A DNA stretch of 48,782 nucleotides from Accumulibacter sp032229525 (GCF_032229525.1 NZ_JAVTWB010000156.1:1-48782), one strand, 5' to 3'. Positions 1 through 8,779 are shown, counted from the first letter of the stretch. The notes: generated by a model not told the origin, from the letters alone. A program made the numbers and translations.

Positions 1-375
1 ACCATCGGGGGGGTGGCCCTGGTGCTTTTCGGCCGCTTGCCGCGGGTCGGCGAGAAAGTGTTTTCTGCCGACTATGAAATCACCGTCAAAGAGGTGAGCG
101 GCATGCGCATCACCAAGGTTCGCGTCTCGTACGGTCGCACGCTGGAAGAACTGGAGGGCGCACCGGAGCAGCCACTGGACATGGAAAGCATCGCCGCCGA
201 CTCGCTCGATGAAGGCGGCCCGGACGACCAGGAACAGGAGACCCTGGACGAATACGAGGACGATTTGCTACGGGAGTCGGCGGAAGACGAGTCCGAGTCG
301 TCGCCGGACGATCAAGCAGAGCGCGACCAACAATCAGCACCGTCGGTTCGATCGACTACCCTGGGAGAAGCGTGA
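1..375 (+). CDS. C-terminal part of a CNNM/CorC (HlyC-type) membrane protein, cut by window edge
   Basis: The reading frame is open from base 1, so the 5' end lies outside the window. The first visible residues (TIGGVALVLFGRLPRVGEKV) match the end of the CorC_HlyC (transporter-associated) domain, which in this family follows a DUF21 membrane domain and a CBS pair. After the domain comes a long acidic tail (about residues 60-110) rich in Asp, Glu and Ser, which looks disordered. The stop TGA (373-375) overlaps the GTG/ATG start region of the next gene, which belongs to the same family, so the two are probably co-transcribed and may form a heteromeric inner-membrane complex. Family members are linked to Mg/Co efflux or membrane stress; the substrate cannot be told from this piece. 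Confidence 0.75.
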   Translation, partial: TIGGVALVLFGRLPRVGEKVFSADYEITVKEVSGMRITKVRVSYGRTLEELEGAPEQPLDMESIAADSLDEGGPDDQEQETLDEYEDDLLRESAEDESESSPDDQAERDQQSAPSVRSTTLGEA

Positions 376-1633
376 TGGATTGGCTCTGGCAGTTGTTGAT
401 CATCCTGTTCTTTCTCGTACTCAAGGGCTTTTTCTCGGGCTCCGAGCTGGCAATGGTCAATTGCGACAAGATTCATCTGCGGCATCAGGCCCGACTTGGC
501 GACCCGGGAGCCAAGCTGGTGCTGCATCTGTTTCGCACACCCGACGTGATGCTGGGAACGACGCTGGTTGGAACCAACATCGCCACGGTGACGATTACCA
601 CCATCGGCACGCTGATGTTCATTCGCGCCTTCGGGGAACTCGGCGATCTGATTTCGGTGCTGGTGTTTACGCCTTTTCTGCTGATCTTTGGCGAAATCGT
701 GCCGAAGAGCATCTTCCAGCAGAAATCCGACTGGATCGTCACCAAGATCATCTATGGTCTGCGCTTCTTCTCGTACGTGTTCTATCCGGTGATCTTCATC
801 TTCAGCCGCGTTGCCCGCGTTGCCGCACGTATGTTCGGGGGCGCGTCGTCAGGGCAAAGCGGCTTCATCACCAAGGACGAGTTGCGTGTACTGCTCGATC
901 TCTCGGAAACTCCGGCCGACGGTGGCGGCGCCACCAACAAGCAGCGCATTCGGCGCATCTTCCGCTTTGCCGAGACCACGATCGGCGAGGTCATGACGCC
1001 TCTCGCCGAGGTCATCGGCTTCAACGAGCGTCGTGGGATCGATGAGGCCGTGCGCCGTGTCTGGGAGCATGGCTTCAATCGGCTGCCGGTTTTCCGCAGC
1101 AACATCACCAACGTTACCGGCGTCCTGACCCTGAGCACCTGGGATCTGTTGCAGCCGGACATCGACAAGCGCGCAGCCAGCGATTTCGTGCGCCCAGCGC
1201 TGTACCTTTCGCCCAAGCAAACGGTTGATCAGGTACTGCCTCAGCTACGCGCACGCAATGATCACATGGCGATCGTGGTCGACGAGTTCGGCTCGGCGAT
1301 CGGTATCCTGACCATGGAGGACATCTTCGAAGAGATTGTCGGCACGGTCGACTCCGGCTACGACTTCGACAACATTAAGCCTCCGCGGGTGGTGATCGAG
1401 TCCGAGGGTGATGACCGGCACCTGGTCGGAGGACGCGCGCCGATCTCCGAACTCAACGACTCGCTGAGGCTCAATCTACCGGTCGGCGAAGCGCATACCC
1501 TCGGCGGTTTTCTGATCAACCGCCTCAGGCACATACCCGTCGTCGGTGATTCGGTAGAAGAGCGCGGCTATCGGTATACGGTAATCGAGGCCGACGCACG
1601 CTCGGTGACAAAGGTGCGAGTCGTACGCCTGTA
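372..1633 (+). CDS. CNNM/CorC-family membrane protein (DUF21-CBS-CorC_HlyC), 3' end in assembly gap
   Basis: About 420 residues are visible. An N-terminal DUF21/CNNM membrane region (roughly residues 1-165, several hydrophobic helices, with the GEIVPK motif typical of the family) is followed by a CBS pair (about 195-320, including MAIVVDEFGSAIGILTMEDI) and a C-terminal CorC_HlyC domain (about 335-415, with TLGGFLINRLRHIPVVGDSV). The start is GTG 372 or ATG 375, overlapping the previous gene's stop. The last codon before the N run is TAn, so the protein may end exactly at the gap or a few residues later; the domain is essentially complete. The ORF that reads through the Ns into the HIT gene is an artefact. 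Likely role: metal-ion (Mg/Co) transport or its regulation at the inner membrane; inferred from family only. Confidence 0.85.
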
Positions 1634-1733
1634 NNNNNNNNNNNNNNNNNNNNNNNNNNNNNNNNNNNNNNNNNNNNNNNNNNNNNNNNNNNNNNNNNNN
1701 NNNNNNNNNNNNNNNNNNNNNNNNNNNNNNNNN
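1634..1733. other. Assembly gap of 100 Ns
   Basis: Exactly 100 Ns, the conventional placeholder for a scaffold join of unknown length. It separates the end of the CNNM gene from the HIT gene. The true distance and any small gene in it are unknown. Confidence 0.98.
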
Positions 1734-1802
1734 GGCCGTACCAGCTTATCGTCTGACTTAACAGGGCGCCATGGCGCCGACCAATCAGCAAGGAGTCTGG
1801 AA

Positions 1803-2261
1803 GTGAGCAAAGGTGGATTTGAGGATTGCGAGTTATGCGCCTCACCGGGTGGCGACGTGATCTGGGAAAACGGAATCTGTCGTGTGGTCATGGTTGCCGA
1901 CCCCGACTACCCCGGCTTCTGCCGAGTCATCCTGCACCGTCACCTGCGCGAGATGAGCGACCTGCCACACCCGGAAAGGATGCAGCTGATGAACGTGGTG
2001 TTTGCCGTCGAGACCGCAATGCGCTGCCTCTACCAGCCGGACAAGATCAACCTCGCGAGTTTGGGAAACCTGACGCCCCATGTTCATTGGCACCTGATCC
2101 CGCGCTGGCGCGACGACAGGCACTTTCCCCTGCCGGTGTGGGCGGCGCCCGAACGGGCACACAGCCCGCAACGCCGGCTTGTCGATGGCCGGCAACTGGG
2201 CGATCAGATCATCGCAGCATTGCGTAGCACAGTCACCGCGGACAGCGGTAAGCAAGGATAA
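1803..2261 (+). CDS. HIT-family (histidine triad) protein
   Basis: The protein has 152 residues with the histidine-triad motif HVHWHLIPRW, the nucleotide-binding and catalytic signature of HIT hydrolases/transferases. The N-terminal part carries a CELC-type pair of cysteines (residues about 9-12) and the DPDYPGFCRVI segment typical of bacterial HIT proteins of this size. I chose GTG 1803 because AAGGAG sits at 1790-1795, seven bases upstream. The next gene starts 12 bases after the stop and has its own AGGAGA, suggesting a two-gene transcript. HIT enzymes act on nucleotide phosphoramidates, dinucleoside polyphosphates or adenylated compounds in the cytoplasm; the specific substrate here is not predictable. 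Confidence 0.88.
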   Translation: MSKGGFEDCELCASPGGDVIWENGICRVVMVADPDYPGFCRVILHRHLREMSDLPHPERMQLMNVVFAVETAMRCLYQPDKINLASLGNLTPHVHWHLIPRWRDDRHFPLPVWAAPERAHSPQRRLVDGRQLGDQIIAALRSTVTADSGKQG

Positions 2262-2273
2262 GGAGACCCCATC

Positions 2274-3875
2274 ATGAGCGCAGTGCTTGCCGCCGTCCCG
2301 GTCACCATGAAGATCTCCGACCTGCAGACGGGTTTCCAAATCCTCTCGCGGCTGCCTCTGGCCAACTCCCAGCAGGCGCAGTTCGAGATCAATCGCTTTC
2401 TCGATAGCCTGCTGCAGGCACCGCCTCCTGGCGAGATCTATCTGCAACTGCTTGAGCAGACGCGGATTTCGCTCTGCTTCATCGAAGAAGAGTTTTCTCG
2501 TCGCTACACCGACAAGGCCCTGCCGCTGGGCGAGAGCGAAGACGAAGCCTTTCACGAGGTCGTTTCGACATGGCTGAAGGCGGCGCGCGCCTATTCGCAC
2601 TGTGCGCGCTTGCAGCGCCCGGAGGACAATCATGCTGAACGGCTTGCCTTGATCCTGCATCGCTGTATTTACTACACCGGGATGGCGATCACCGAACATC
2701 ATCGCGCACGGCGGCAACTGCCACGCGGACTGTGGCTGGACTTGCACGGCTTCTACGCCAGCGCCGAAGAATGGGGATTGGCAACACTCGCCGTGCCGGA
2801 CTCCCTCGATCCACTCGGGCGTAGCACCCACTGCACTGCCGCTTTTGTCAGTCTGATTCTTACCGAACTTGCCGGGCCCGTCAGCCTCTCCGTGCGCGAG
2901 CTCGGCCTGGTTCGGCGCTGGGCAGACATGTGGTCTCCGCTGGTGACGCTGCACGCCGCGCTGCCGGGCGAAGCCCTCCCGCAGTCGGTCGTCGACCTGA
3001 TGCACGATTGTGGTCTGCGTTCCTCCAGCCAGTGCCTGCAGACAGAAAACGTCCGTCGTATCGACACCGCCCGTCTGGAAGCGCAGCTCAATCAGGCCAA
3101 GGCGCGGTTACAGGAGAGAACGACCCCGGCACAACTGGGTCTCGGCGAAGATTGCACCACCGCACAATGTCAGCGATTGCTGAAGCGTCTCTCGAGGCCG
3201 TGGGCCTTGCTCAGGACCCCTCGGCAGTTTCGCCGCAACGCCACGACGGGAATGGCGAAGATATGTGGCGGATTCGCGGGAATGCACTACCACGTTTCCG
3301 GAAAGGAGTTCAGTCAGCCGGACAACGCCCGTATCTATTCGCGCAAGGAATTCGACAGCCTGTTCACCTTCCGCCAGATGCTGGATCCGACTGAGCAACT
3401 TGGTATTCGCCAGTCACAGCTCGGCTTTGCTATCGATGAATGGGAAGTGCTCAACCAGAGCGCCAACGGCTTCCGTCTGATGCGCTCCTCTGTCGGCAAG
3501 AGGATGGTACCCGACCAGCTGCTGTCCATTTGCCCGCACGACGGTAGCTCGTATTTCCTGGCGCAGGTCGCGTGGCTGATGCAGGAGCAGGGTGGCGGCC
3601 TGGTCGCCGGGATCGCCGCGCTGCCCGGAAAGCCACAGGCCGTGGCCGCCCGTCCTCTCCCCGAAGATGAGGGGCACGCCGAGCTCTATAGCCGTGCCTT
3701 TATCCTGCCAGCGGTCGCCGCCATCGGTGCGGAGCAGAGTCTGGTCCTGCCGCAGGGCTGGTTCTATCCTGGGCGGCTGCTCGAAGTCTACGTTGACGGC
3801 ATTTGGCGGGTGCGCATGCACCGCCTGGTAGGTAGCGGCTCGGACTTCGACCGCGTGACTTTCTCGGTCACCTGA
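2274..3875 (+). CDS. Large conserved-looking protein of unknown function with PilZ-like C-terminal region
   Basis: The protein has 533 residues, no signal peptide and no clear membrane helix. I do not recognise the first 350 residues, which look mostly helical. Around residue 394 there is NQSANGFRL, followed by a stretch with alternating hydrophobic pattern containing VAWLM and VAGIAALPGKPQAVAARPL. This layout (D/N-x-S-x-x-G, then a V-x-W strand and a short final strand) resembles PilZ-type beta-barrel domains. However, the c-di-GMP-binding RxxxR motif that should precede it is not obvious, so nucleotide binding is doubtful. The start ATG 2274 follows AGGAGA at a good distance and the gene lies 12 bases behind the HIT gene. 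A cytoplasmic signalling or adaptor role is a guess. The following 251 bases contain no gene. Confidence 0.75.
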   Translation: MSAVLAAVPVTMKISDLQTGFQILSRLPLANSQQAQFEINRFLDSLLQAPPPGEIYLQLLEQTRISLCFIEEEFSRRYTDKALPLGESEDEAFHEVVSTWLKAARAYSHCARLQRPEDNHAERLALILHRCIYYTGMAITEHHRARRQLPRGLWLDLHGFYASAEEWGLATLAVPDSLDPLGRSTHCTAAFVSLILTELAGPVSLSVRELGLVRRWADMWSPLVTLHAALPGEALPQSVVDLMHDCGLRSSSQCLQTENVRRIDTARLEAQLNQAKARLQERTTPAQLGLGEDCTTAQCQRLLKRLSRPWALLRTPRQFRRNATTGMAKICGGFAGMHYHVSGKEFSQPDNARIYSRKEFDSLFTFRQMLDPTEQLGIRQSQLGFAIDEWEVLNQSANGFRLMRSSVGKRMVPDQLLSICPHDGSSYFLAQVAWLMQEQGGGLVAGIAALPGKPQAVAARPLPEDEGHAELYSRAFILPAVAAIGAEQSLVLPQGWFYPGRLLEVYVDGIWRVRMHRLVGSGSDFDRVTFSVT

Positions 3876-4126
3876 CGGCCGCGCCGCCCAAGCCCGCAGG
3901 AGCTCCGACCGGGATGCGCTCCCGTCCCGCCAAGTGCCTCGCAGCGCTTCTCGCCCAGGGTGGATTTGACGGCCGTCCGTGACTCCCGCGCACCTTGGTC
4001 GCCTGCCGCGAGCACGGTGACGAGACCGGGGGAATAGCCCGCCGGGCGCCTCGCAAAACCGCTTGACAGCTTGCCGCAGTCCGTTTTGCGCTATCATGGT
4101 CGGCCGATTTCCCCTCAGAGAGATTC

Positions 4127-4552
4127 ATGGCTGGCCTGGACGAGAGCACAAAGATTCCGACCGAAATCAAACTTCACCAGAAGTCGCGCATTTTCGAAGT
4201 GAGCTTCCCCGGCGGGGAACGTTTCGAGCTGACCTACGAGTTCCTGCGCGTCTTTACCCCTTCGGCTGAAGCACGCGGCCACGGTCCGGGACAGGAAGTT
4301 CTGCAGGTGGGCAAGCGCGACATCGCCATCGACCGCATTGAGGCGGTCGGCAACTACGCCATCCGGCCTGTTTTCTCCGACGGCCACGACAGCGGATTGT
4401 ACTCATGGGACGTGCTCTACAATCTGGGCAGCCATCGCGAAGAGCTGTGGCAGGCCTACCTTGAGCGCCTGAAGGCGGAGGGCGCCAGTCGCGATCCGGC
4501 GCAATGCGCCGTAGCGCCGGCCAAGACATCAGGCGGATGCAGCAAGCACTGA
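4127..4552 (+). CDS. DUF971 (gamma-butyrobetaine hydroxylase-like N-terminal domain) protein
   Basis: The protein has 141 residues. Residues about 12-108 match the DUF971 fold: IKLHQKSRIFEVSF, then FELTYEFLRVFTPSAE, then an IAIDRIEAVGNYAIRPVFSDGHDSGLYSWDVLYNLG block. The C-terminus has scattered cysteines (CAV, GGCSKH). In proteobacteria stand-alone DUF971 genes are often found beside ubiE, as here (31 bases upstream of it), which suggests a link with quinone or Fe-S metabolism; that link is contextual. A TATCAT hexamer at 4092-4097 could be the -10 of a promoter, but the TTGACA at 4063-4068 is 23 bases away, too far for a standard spacing. ATG 4127 has only a weak purine-rich ribosome site. 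Confidence 0.85.
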   Translation: MAGLDESTKIPTEIKLHQKSRIFEVSFPGGERFELTYEFLRVFTPSAEARGHGPGQEVLQVGKRDIAIDRIEAVGNYAIRPVFSDGHDSGLYSWDVLYNLGSHREELWQAYLERLKAEGASRDPAQCAVAPAKTSGGCSKH

Positions 4553-4583
4553 TCTCACCGATACATCCCCGTGAACTGAACAG

Positions 4584-5324
4584 ATGAGCGACAGACACAC
4601 CACCCATTTCGGCTTTCAGGAAGTGGTCGAGAACGAAAAGGCGCAACGCGTCGCCGACGTTTTTGACTCCGTCGCCCAACGCTACGACCTGATGAACGAT
4701 CTCATGTCGGGCGGTCTCCACCGCTTGTGGAAGGCTTTCACCATCGCCAAGAGCGGCGTGCGTCAAGGGTCACGGGTACTCGACGTGGCCGGTGGCACCG
4801 GCGACCTCGCGCTGGCCTTCGCCAAGAAGCTTGGCAGCAGTGAACAAATCTGGCTGACCGACATCAACAACGCGATGCTCACCCGCGGCCGCGATCGACT
4901 CTATGACCGGGGTTGCATGGTCCGTGTCGCGCAGTGTGACGCCGAGAAGCTCCCTTTTCCCAACGACTACTTCGACTGCGTGACGGTCGCCTTCGGTCTG
5001 CGCAACATGACGCACAAGGACCTGGCGCTGGCCGAGATGCAACGCGTGCTGCGGCCTGGAGGGCGCCTGCTGGTGCTCGAATTTTCGCAGGTCTGGAAAC
5101 CTCTGGCGCCGGCCTACGACTTCTATTCGTTCAAGGTGATTCCGCGTCTCGGACAAATGATCACCGACGACGAGGCGAGTTACCGCTATCTCGCGGAATC
5201 GATCCGGGTTCATCCCGATCAGGAGGCGCTCAAGGGGTTGATGGAACGCGCCGGGTTCGAACGTGTCCACTACTTCAATCTGGCGCTGGGCGTCGTTGCC
5301 CTGCATCGTGGTTTCAAGTTCTGA
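4584..5324 (+). CDS. ubiE: Ubiquinone/menaquinone biosynthesis C-methyltransferase UbiE
   Basis: The protein has 246 residues, the normal length for UbiE. It is a class I SAM-dependent methyltransferase that adds the C-methyl group to the benzoquinol (and demethylmenaquinol) ring. The sequence shows FDSVAQRYDLMNDLMSGGLHRLWK near the N-terminus, the SAM motif LDVAGGTGDLA at about residues 66-75, and the family signature FGLRNMTHKDLALAEMQRVLRPGG in the middle. It lies between DUF971 and a Tim44-like gene, and ubiJ, an accessory factor of the Ubi complex, follows further down. The cluster therefore serves ubiquinone synthesis. Start ATG 4584 gives the canonical N-terminus. Confidence 0.97.
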   Translation: MSDRHTTHFGFQEVVENEKAQRVADVFDSVAQRYDLMNDLMSGGLHRLWKAFTIAKSGVRQGSRVLDVAGGTGDLALAFAKKLGSSEQIWLTDINNAMLTRGRDRLYDRGCMVRVAQCDAEKLPFPNDYFDCVTVAFGLRNMTHKDLALAEMQRVLRPGGRLLVLEFSQVWKPLAPAYDFYSFKVIPRLGQMITDDEASYRYLAESIRVHPDQEALKGLMERAGFERVHYFNLALGVVALHRGFKF

Positions 5325-5336
5325 GAGGAGAGAGTA

Positions 5337-6227
5337 GTGAGAAGATTTTTGGTGGGGCTGGCGGTCTGTGCGTTAAGTTTTGGCCTCGTCGTCGACGACG
5401 CCGAGGCGCGACGCTTCGGCGGTGGCAGGTCACTGGGCATGCAGCGGCAAGCAGCCCCGGCGCCTCAGAAAGCAGCGCCGGCGCCGACTAACGCAGCTTC
5501 GCCTGCTGCTGCCACACCCAAGCGTAACTGGATGGGTCCGCTGGCGGGTCTCGCCGCGGGGCTGGGAATCGCCGCACTGCTGTCACACTTTGGCCTCGGC
5601 GAGGGAATGGCCAACCTGGTAATGATCGCGCTGCTGGCCATGGCCGCCGTCTTCGTGTTCAAGATGCTGTTTCGCCGCAAGGCAGATCCCGCGGCCGCGC
5701 CTGAACCACTGCAGTACGCCGGCGCCGCGTCTCCCGGGATGGCGCGGGGAGCGCAGGAGGTCACCCCTGCACCAGGCTTTCCGGCTGACGGCCGCTACCC
5801 GGCGCAGGACGTGTCCGGCACTGGCAGCCTGGCTGCTCGCCCGATGGCCAACATTCCGGCGGATTTTGACGCAGACGGCTTCTTGCGCGTCGCCAAGCTG
5901 AATTTCGTCCGCTTGCAGGCGGCCAACGACGCCGGGAACATGGAGGATATTCGCGAGTTCGTCAGTCCGGAGGTGTTTGCCGAGATCAAGCTGCAGATGG
6001 ACGAGAGGGGCCACGCGAAACAGCAGACCGACGTCGTGACGCTGGACGCCGCGCTGCTCGAGGTCATCAGCGAGGACAACCGCCACATCGCCAGCGTACG
6101 CATGAGCGGGATGATCCGCGAAGAAGACGGTGTGCCTGCCGCCGCGTTCGATGAGATCTGGAACCTCTCGAAGCCCGCTGATGGGTCGCGGGGCTGGGTG
6201 GTTTCCGGTATCCAGCAGGTGTCCTGA
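5337..6227 (+). CDS. Tim44-like domain protein, membrane-anchored
   Basis: The protein has 296 residues. A signal-like segment (residues 1-20) is followed by an Arg/Gly-rich region (ARRFGGGRSLGMQR) and Pro/Ala-rich linker, a hydrophobic helix at about 60-80 with a second at about 87-105, then a second linker and a C-terminal Tim44-like domain (about 175-295: DGFLRVAKLNFVRLQAANDAG and IREFVSPEVFAEI). This domain resembles the lipid-binding C-terminal domain of mitochondrial Tim44. Bacterial members with this architecture occur near ubi genes, but their function is not settled. The start is GTG 5337, 12 bases after ubiE, preceded by GAGGAGAGAG. The TGA stop abuts the probable true start region of ubiJ. 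Confidence 0.85.
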   Translation: MRRFLVGLAVCALSFGLVVDDAEARRFGGGRSLGMQRQAAPAPQKAAPAPTNAASPAAATPKRNWMGPLAGLAAGLGIAALLSHFGLGEGMANLVMIALLAMAAVFVFKMLFRRKADPAAAPEPLQYAGAASPGMARGAQEVTPAPGFPADGRYPAQDVSGTGSLAARPMANIPADFDADGFLRVAKLNFVRLQAANDAGNMEDIREFVSPEVFAEIKLQMDERGHAKQQTDVVTLDAALLEVISEDNRHIASVRMSGMIREEDGVPAAAFDEIWNLSKPADGSRGWVVSGIQQVS

Positions 6228-6271
6228 TTCGCCTGCTCGCCAAACCAGCGCTCGCCTTTGTCAATCACCTA

Positions 6272-6805
6272 TTGACGACGGAGGATTGGGCGCGCGACCG
6301 GCTTGGGCGGTTTGCCGGCCATACCGCCCGCCTGGAGTTCGGGCGGACGGTCCTGCCGATCAGGATAGCCGCCAGCGGCTGGCTCGAGCCCGCCGACTTG
6401 GCGTCGCCGGCGACGGTCAGCATCCGCCTGCCCGACGACGCCCCGGCGCGTTTCCTGACCGACCGGGCTTCGCTTTTCTCCTCTGCGACAGTCTCCGGCT
6501 CGGCGGAACTGGCTGAAACCCTCGGTTTTGTCTTTCGCGGTTTGCGCTGGGATGTCGAGGACGATCTGTCGCAATTCGTTGGCGATATCGTGGCTCGACG
6601 CGCTCTGCAACTGGCCACCAGGCTAGCGCGATGGCAAGCGCAGAGCGCCACGAGTCTTGCGTTCAGTGTGGCCGAGTATCTGACGGAGGAGGATTTGGCA
6701 ATCGCGCCCCGCCGTGCGCTTGAACGCTTTTCCTCGGAGGTCGATAGCGTACGCGACGATTTCGCGCGCTTCGAGAAGAGACTCGAGCGGGTCGAGCGTC
6801 GCTAG
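6272..6805 (+). CDS. ubiJ: Ubiquinone biosynthesis accessory factor UbiJ (SCP2 domain)
   Basis: From TTG 6272 the protein has 177 residues: an SCP2-like sterol/lipid-carrier domain (about 1-100) and a C-terminal helical, coiled-coil tail ending in FARFEKRLERVERR, both typical of UbiJ. UbiJ helps assemble the soluble Ubi complex that hydroxylates ubiquinone intermediates. The open frame continues upstream of TTG 6272 and encodes RLLAKPALAFVNHLL (about 6230-6271), which fits the family's N-terminal helix. The real start is therefore probably near 6224-6233, but only non-standard codons (CTG 6224, ATT 6227, CTG 6233) are available there. ubiB, which often follows, is absent; the gene instead converges on the ATP synthase operon. 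Confidence 0.88.
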   Translation: MTTEDWARDRLGRFAGHTARLEFGRTVLPIRIAASGWLEPADLASPATVSIRLPDDAPARFLTDRASLFSSATVSGSAELAETLGFVFRGLRWDVEDDLSQFVGDIVARRALQLATRLARWQAQSATSLAFSVAEYLTEEDLAIAPRRALERFSSEVDSVRDDFARFEKRLERVERR

Positions 6806-6833
6806 AAACACCGAAGAATCCTCCGTCGACCAA

Positions 6834-6865
6834 GAAAAAAGGCAGCACCCGGCTGCCCTTTTTTT
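6834..6865. terminator. Bidirectional intrinsic terminator between ubiJ and atpC
   Basis: A run of A is followed by GGCAGC (6841-6846), a 5-base loop, GCTGCC (6852-6857) and seven T (6859-6865). The A and T tracts flank the stem on both sides, so it can end the plus-strand ubi transcript and the minus-strand atp transcript. Confidence 0.88.
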
Positions 6866-6886
6866 GTCGTAGCGGAGAAACTTCGC

Positions 6887-7309
6887 TCAGCGCGAATGGC
6901 GCAGTTTCTTGATTGCCCCCAACTGCGCAACCGCCTGCGCCAGCTCCGCTTCGGCGGCGGCCAGACCAACATCCGAGGTGTGATTCCTCAGTACCTCTTC
7001 GGCATGGCGCTTGGCTTCAATCGCCTTGGCTTCGTCCAGATCGCTGGCGCGAACGGCCGTATCGGCAAGAACCGTAATCAGCTGCGGCTGCACTTCAAGC
7101 ATGCCACCCGACACGTACACCAGTTCGTATTCCTCTCGATCCGGTATCTTCAGGCGGACCGTACCCGGCTTGATGCGCGTCAGCAGCGGCGTATGCCGCG
7201 GGTAGATCCCGAGCTCGCCGGATTCGCCTGGAAATACCGCGAAGTCCGTTTGCCCCGAAAAGATCAACTCCTCGGCACTGACAACGTCGACATGCACTCT
7301 GATTGACAT
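6887..7309 (-). CDS. atpC: ATP synthase F1 subunit epsilon
   Basis: The protein has 140 residues. The N-terminal beta-sandwich (SIRVHVDVVSAEELIFSGQTDFAVFPGESGELGIYPRHTPLLTRIKPG) is the hallmark of epsilon, and a two-helix C-terminal domain follows. Epsilon joins the central stalk, couples gamma to the c ring and can inhibit ATP hydrolysis. It is the last gene of the atp operon, 69 bases after atpD (taking the atpD stop at 7379). Its start ATG 7309 has GGAAG upstream, and the operon ends at the terminator at 6834-6865. Confidence 0.97.
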   Translation of the reverse strand: MSIRVHVDVVSAEELIFSGQTDFAVFPGESGELGIYPRHTPLLTRIKPGTVRLKIPDREEYELVYVSGGMLEVQPQLITVLADTAVRASDLDEAKAIEAKRHAEEVLRNHTSDVGLAAAEAELAQAVAQLGAIKKLRHSR

Positions 7310-7378
7310 GGTGTTCTTCCCTTGCTGTTCGTCTCGGCACCCAAAAGTGCCACCGAGACGACGTTCTCTGATCCTGTT

Positions 7379-8779
7379 CTAGAGCGTCTTGGCCTTCTCG
7401 AACACTTCTTCGATACCGCCTACCATGTAGAACGCCTGCTCGGGAATACTGTCGCATTCGCCCTCGACGATCATCTTGAAACCTTTGATGGTGTCCTTGA
7501 GCGGGACGTACTTTCCAGGCGAACCGGTAAACACTTCCGCCACGCTAAACGGCTGTGAGAGGAAACGCTGAATCTTGCGAGCACGATAAACCGCCAGCTT
7601 GTCTTCCGGCGACAACTCGTCCATGCCGAGAATGGCGATGATGTCGCGCAACTCCTTGTACTTCTGCAGGGTCATTTGCACGCCGCGAGCGACGGCATAA
7701 TGCTCCTCGCCGACCACCTGCGGGTCGAGCTGCCGGGACGTCGAGTCAAGTGGATCGACAGCGGGATAGATGCCGAGCGAAGCGATATCGCGGGACAGCA
7801 CCACGGTCGAGTCGAGGTGGAGGAAGGTGGTCGCTGGGGACGGGTCGGTCAGGTCATCGGCTGGCACATAGACCGCCTGGATCGAGGTAATCGAGCCCAC
7901 CTTGGTCGAGGTGATGCGCTCCTGCAGGCGGCCCATCTCCTCGGCCAGAGTCGGCTGGTAGCCCACAGCGGACGGCATCCGACCAAGCAGAGCCGATACT
8001 TCGGTACCGGCCAGGGTGTAACGATAGATGTTATCGACAAAGAAGAGGATGTCACGCCCGTCGTCGCGGAAACGCTCGGCCATGGTCAAGCCTGTCAGGG
8101 CGACGCGCAGGCGGTTGCCTGGTGGCTCGTTCATCTGACCGAAGACCATCGCCACCTTGTCGAGGACGTTGGAATCCTTCATCTCGTGGTAAAAGTCGTT
8201 GCCCTCGCGAGTCCGCTCACCGACACCGGCAAACACCGAAAGACCCGAGTGCTGTTTGGCGATGTTGTTGATCAGTTCCATCATGTTCACGGTCTTGCCG
8301 ACACCGGCGCCGCCGAACAGGCCGACCTTGCCGCCCTTGGCGAAGGGACAAACGAGGTCGATCACTTTGATCCCGGTTTCCAGCAGATCCACCGAGGGCG
8401 ACAGCTCGTCGAACTTCGGTGCCAGCTGGTGAATTTCACGACGCTCATCGGTCGCAATCGGCCCGGCTTCATCAATCGGTCGACCGAGAACGTTCATGAT
8501 CCGGCCGATCGTCGCATCACCAACCGGGACCGAAATGCCAGCACCGGTATTGTTGATTTTCATGCCGCGGCGCAGACCATCGGAGGATCCCATGGCAATC
8601 GTGCGCACAATGCCGTCACCCAGCTGCTGCTGGACTTCGAACACCAGGTCGGATTCACACATATCCGACTCTTCAGCCTTGTCGAGCTGGAGGGCGTCGT
8701 AGATATGGGGCATGGCATCACGCGGGAACTGGATGTCCACCACGGCACCGATACACTGAACAATGTTTCCTTGATTCAT
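7379..8779 (-). CDS. atpD: ATP synthase F1 subunit beta
   Basis: The protein has 466 residues from ATG 8779 (MNQGNIVQCIGAVVDIQFP), which matches the family N-terminus; the frame is open a further six codons upstream but those do not fit. It carries the catalytic P-loop GGAGVGKTVNMMELINN, the GERTREGNDFYHEM segment with the catalytic Glu, and the DELSPEDKL-type DELSEED region (here DELSPED). It forms the catalytic sites of the F1 hexamer with alpha. It lies between atpG (37 bases upstream) and atpC. Confidence 0.98.
   Translation of the reverse strand: MNQGNIVQCIGAVVDIQFPRDAMPHIYDALQLDKAEESDMCESDLVFEVQQQLGDGIVRTIAMGSSDGLRRGMKINNTGAGISVPVGDATIGRIMNVLGRPIDEAGPIATDERREIHQLAPKFDELSPSVDLLETGIKVIDLVCPFAKGGKVGLFGGAGVGKTVNMMELINNIAKQHSGLSVFAGVGERTREGNDFYHEMKDSNVLDKVAMVFGQMNEPPGNRLRVALTGLTMAERFRDDGRDILFFVDNIYRYTLAGTEVSALLGRMPSAVGYQPTLAEEMGRLQERITSTKVGSITSIQAVYVPADDLTDPSPATTFLHLDSTVVLSRDIASLGIYPAVDPLDSTSRQLDPQVVGEEHYAVARGVQMTLQKYKELRDIIAILGMDELSPEDKLAVYRARKIQRFLSQPFSVAEVFTGSPGKYVPLKDTIKGFKMIVEGECDSIPEQAFYMVGGIEEVFEKAKTL

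Noticed and set aside
1842..3005. 387-codon open frame on the minus strand over the HIT and unknown genes
   Set aside because: Antisense shadow with biased composition. The plus-strand genes have ribosome sites and a recognisable HIT domain.
4063..4097. Promoter TTGACA...TATCAT ahead of the DUF971 gene
   Set aside because: The spacing is 23 bases, too long for a sigma-70 promoter; kept only as a note in that gene's entry.
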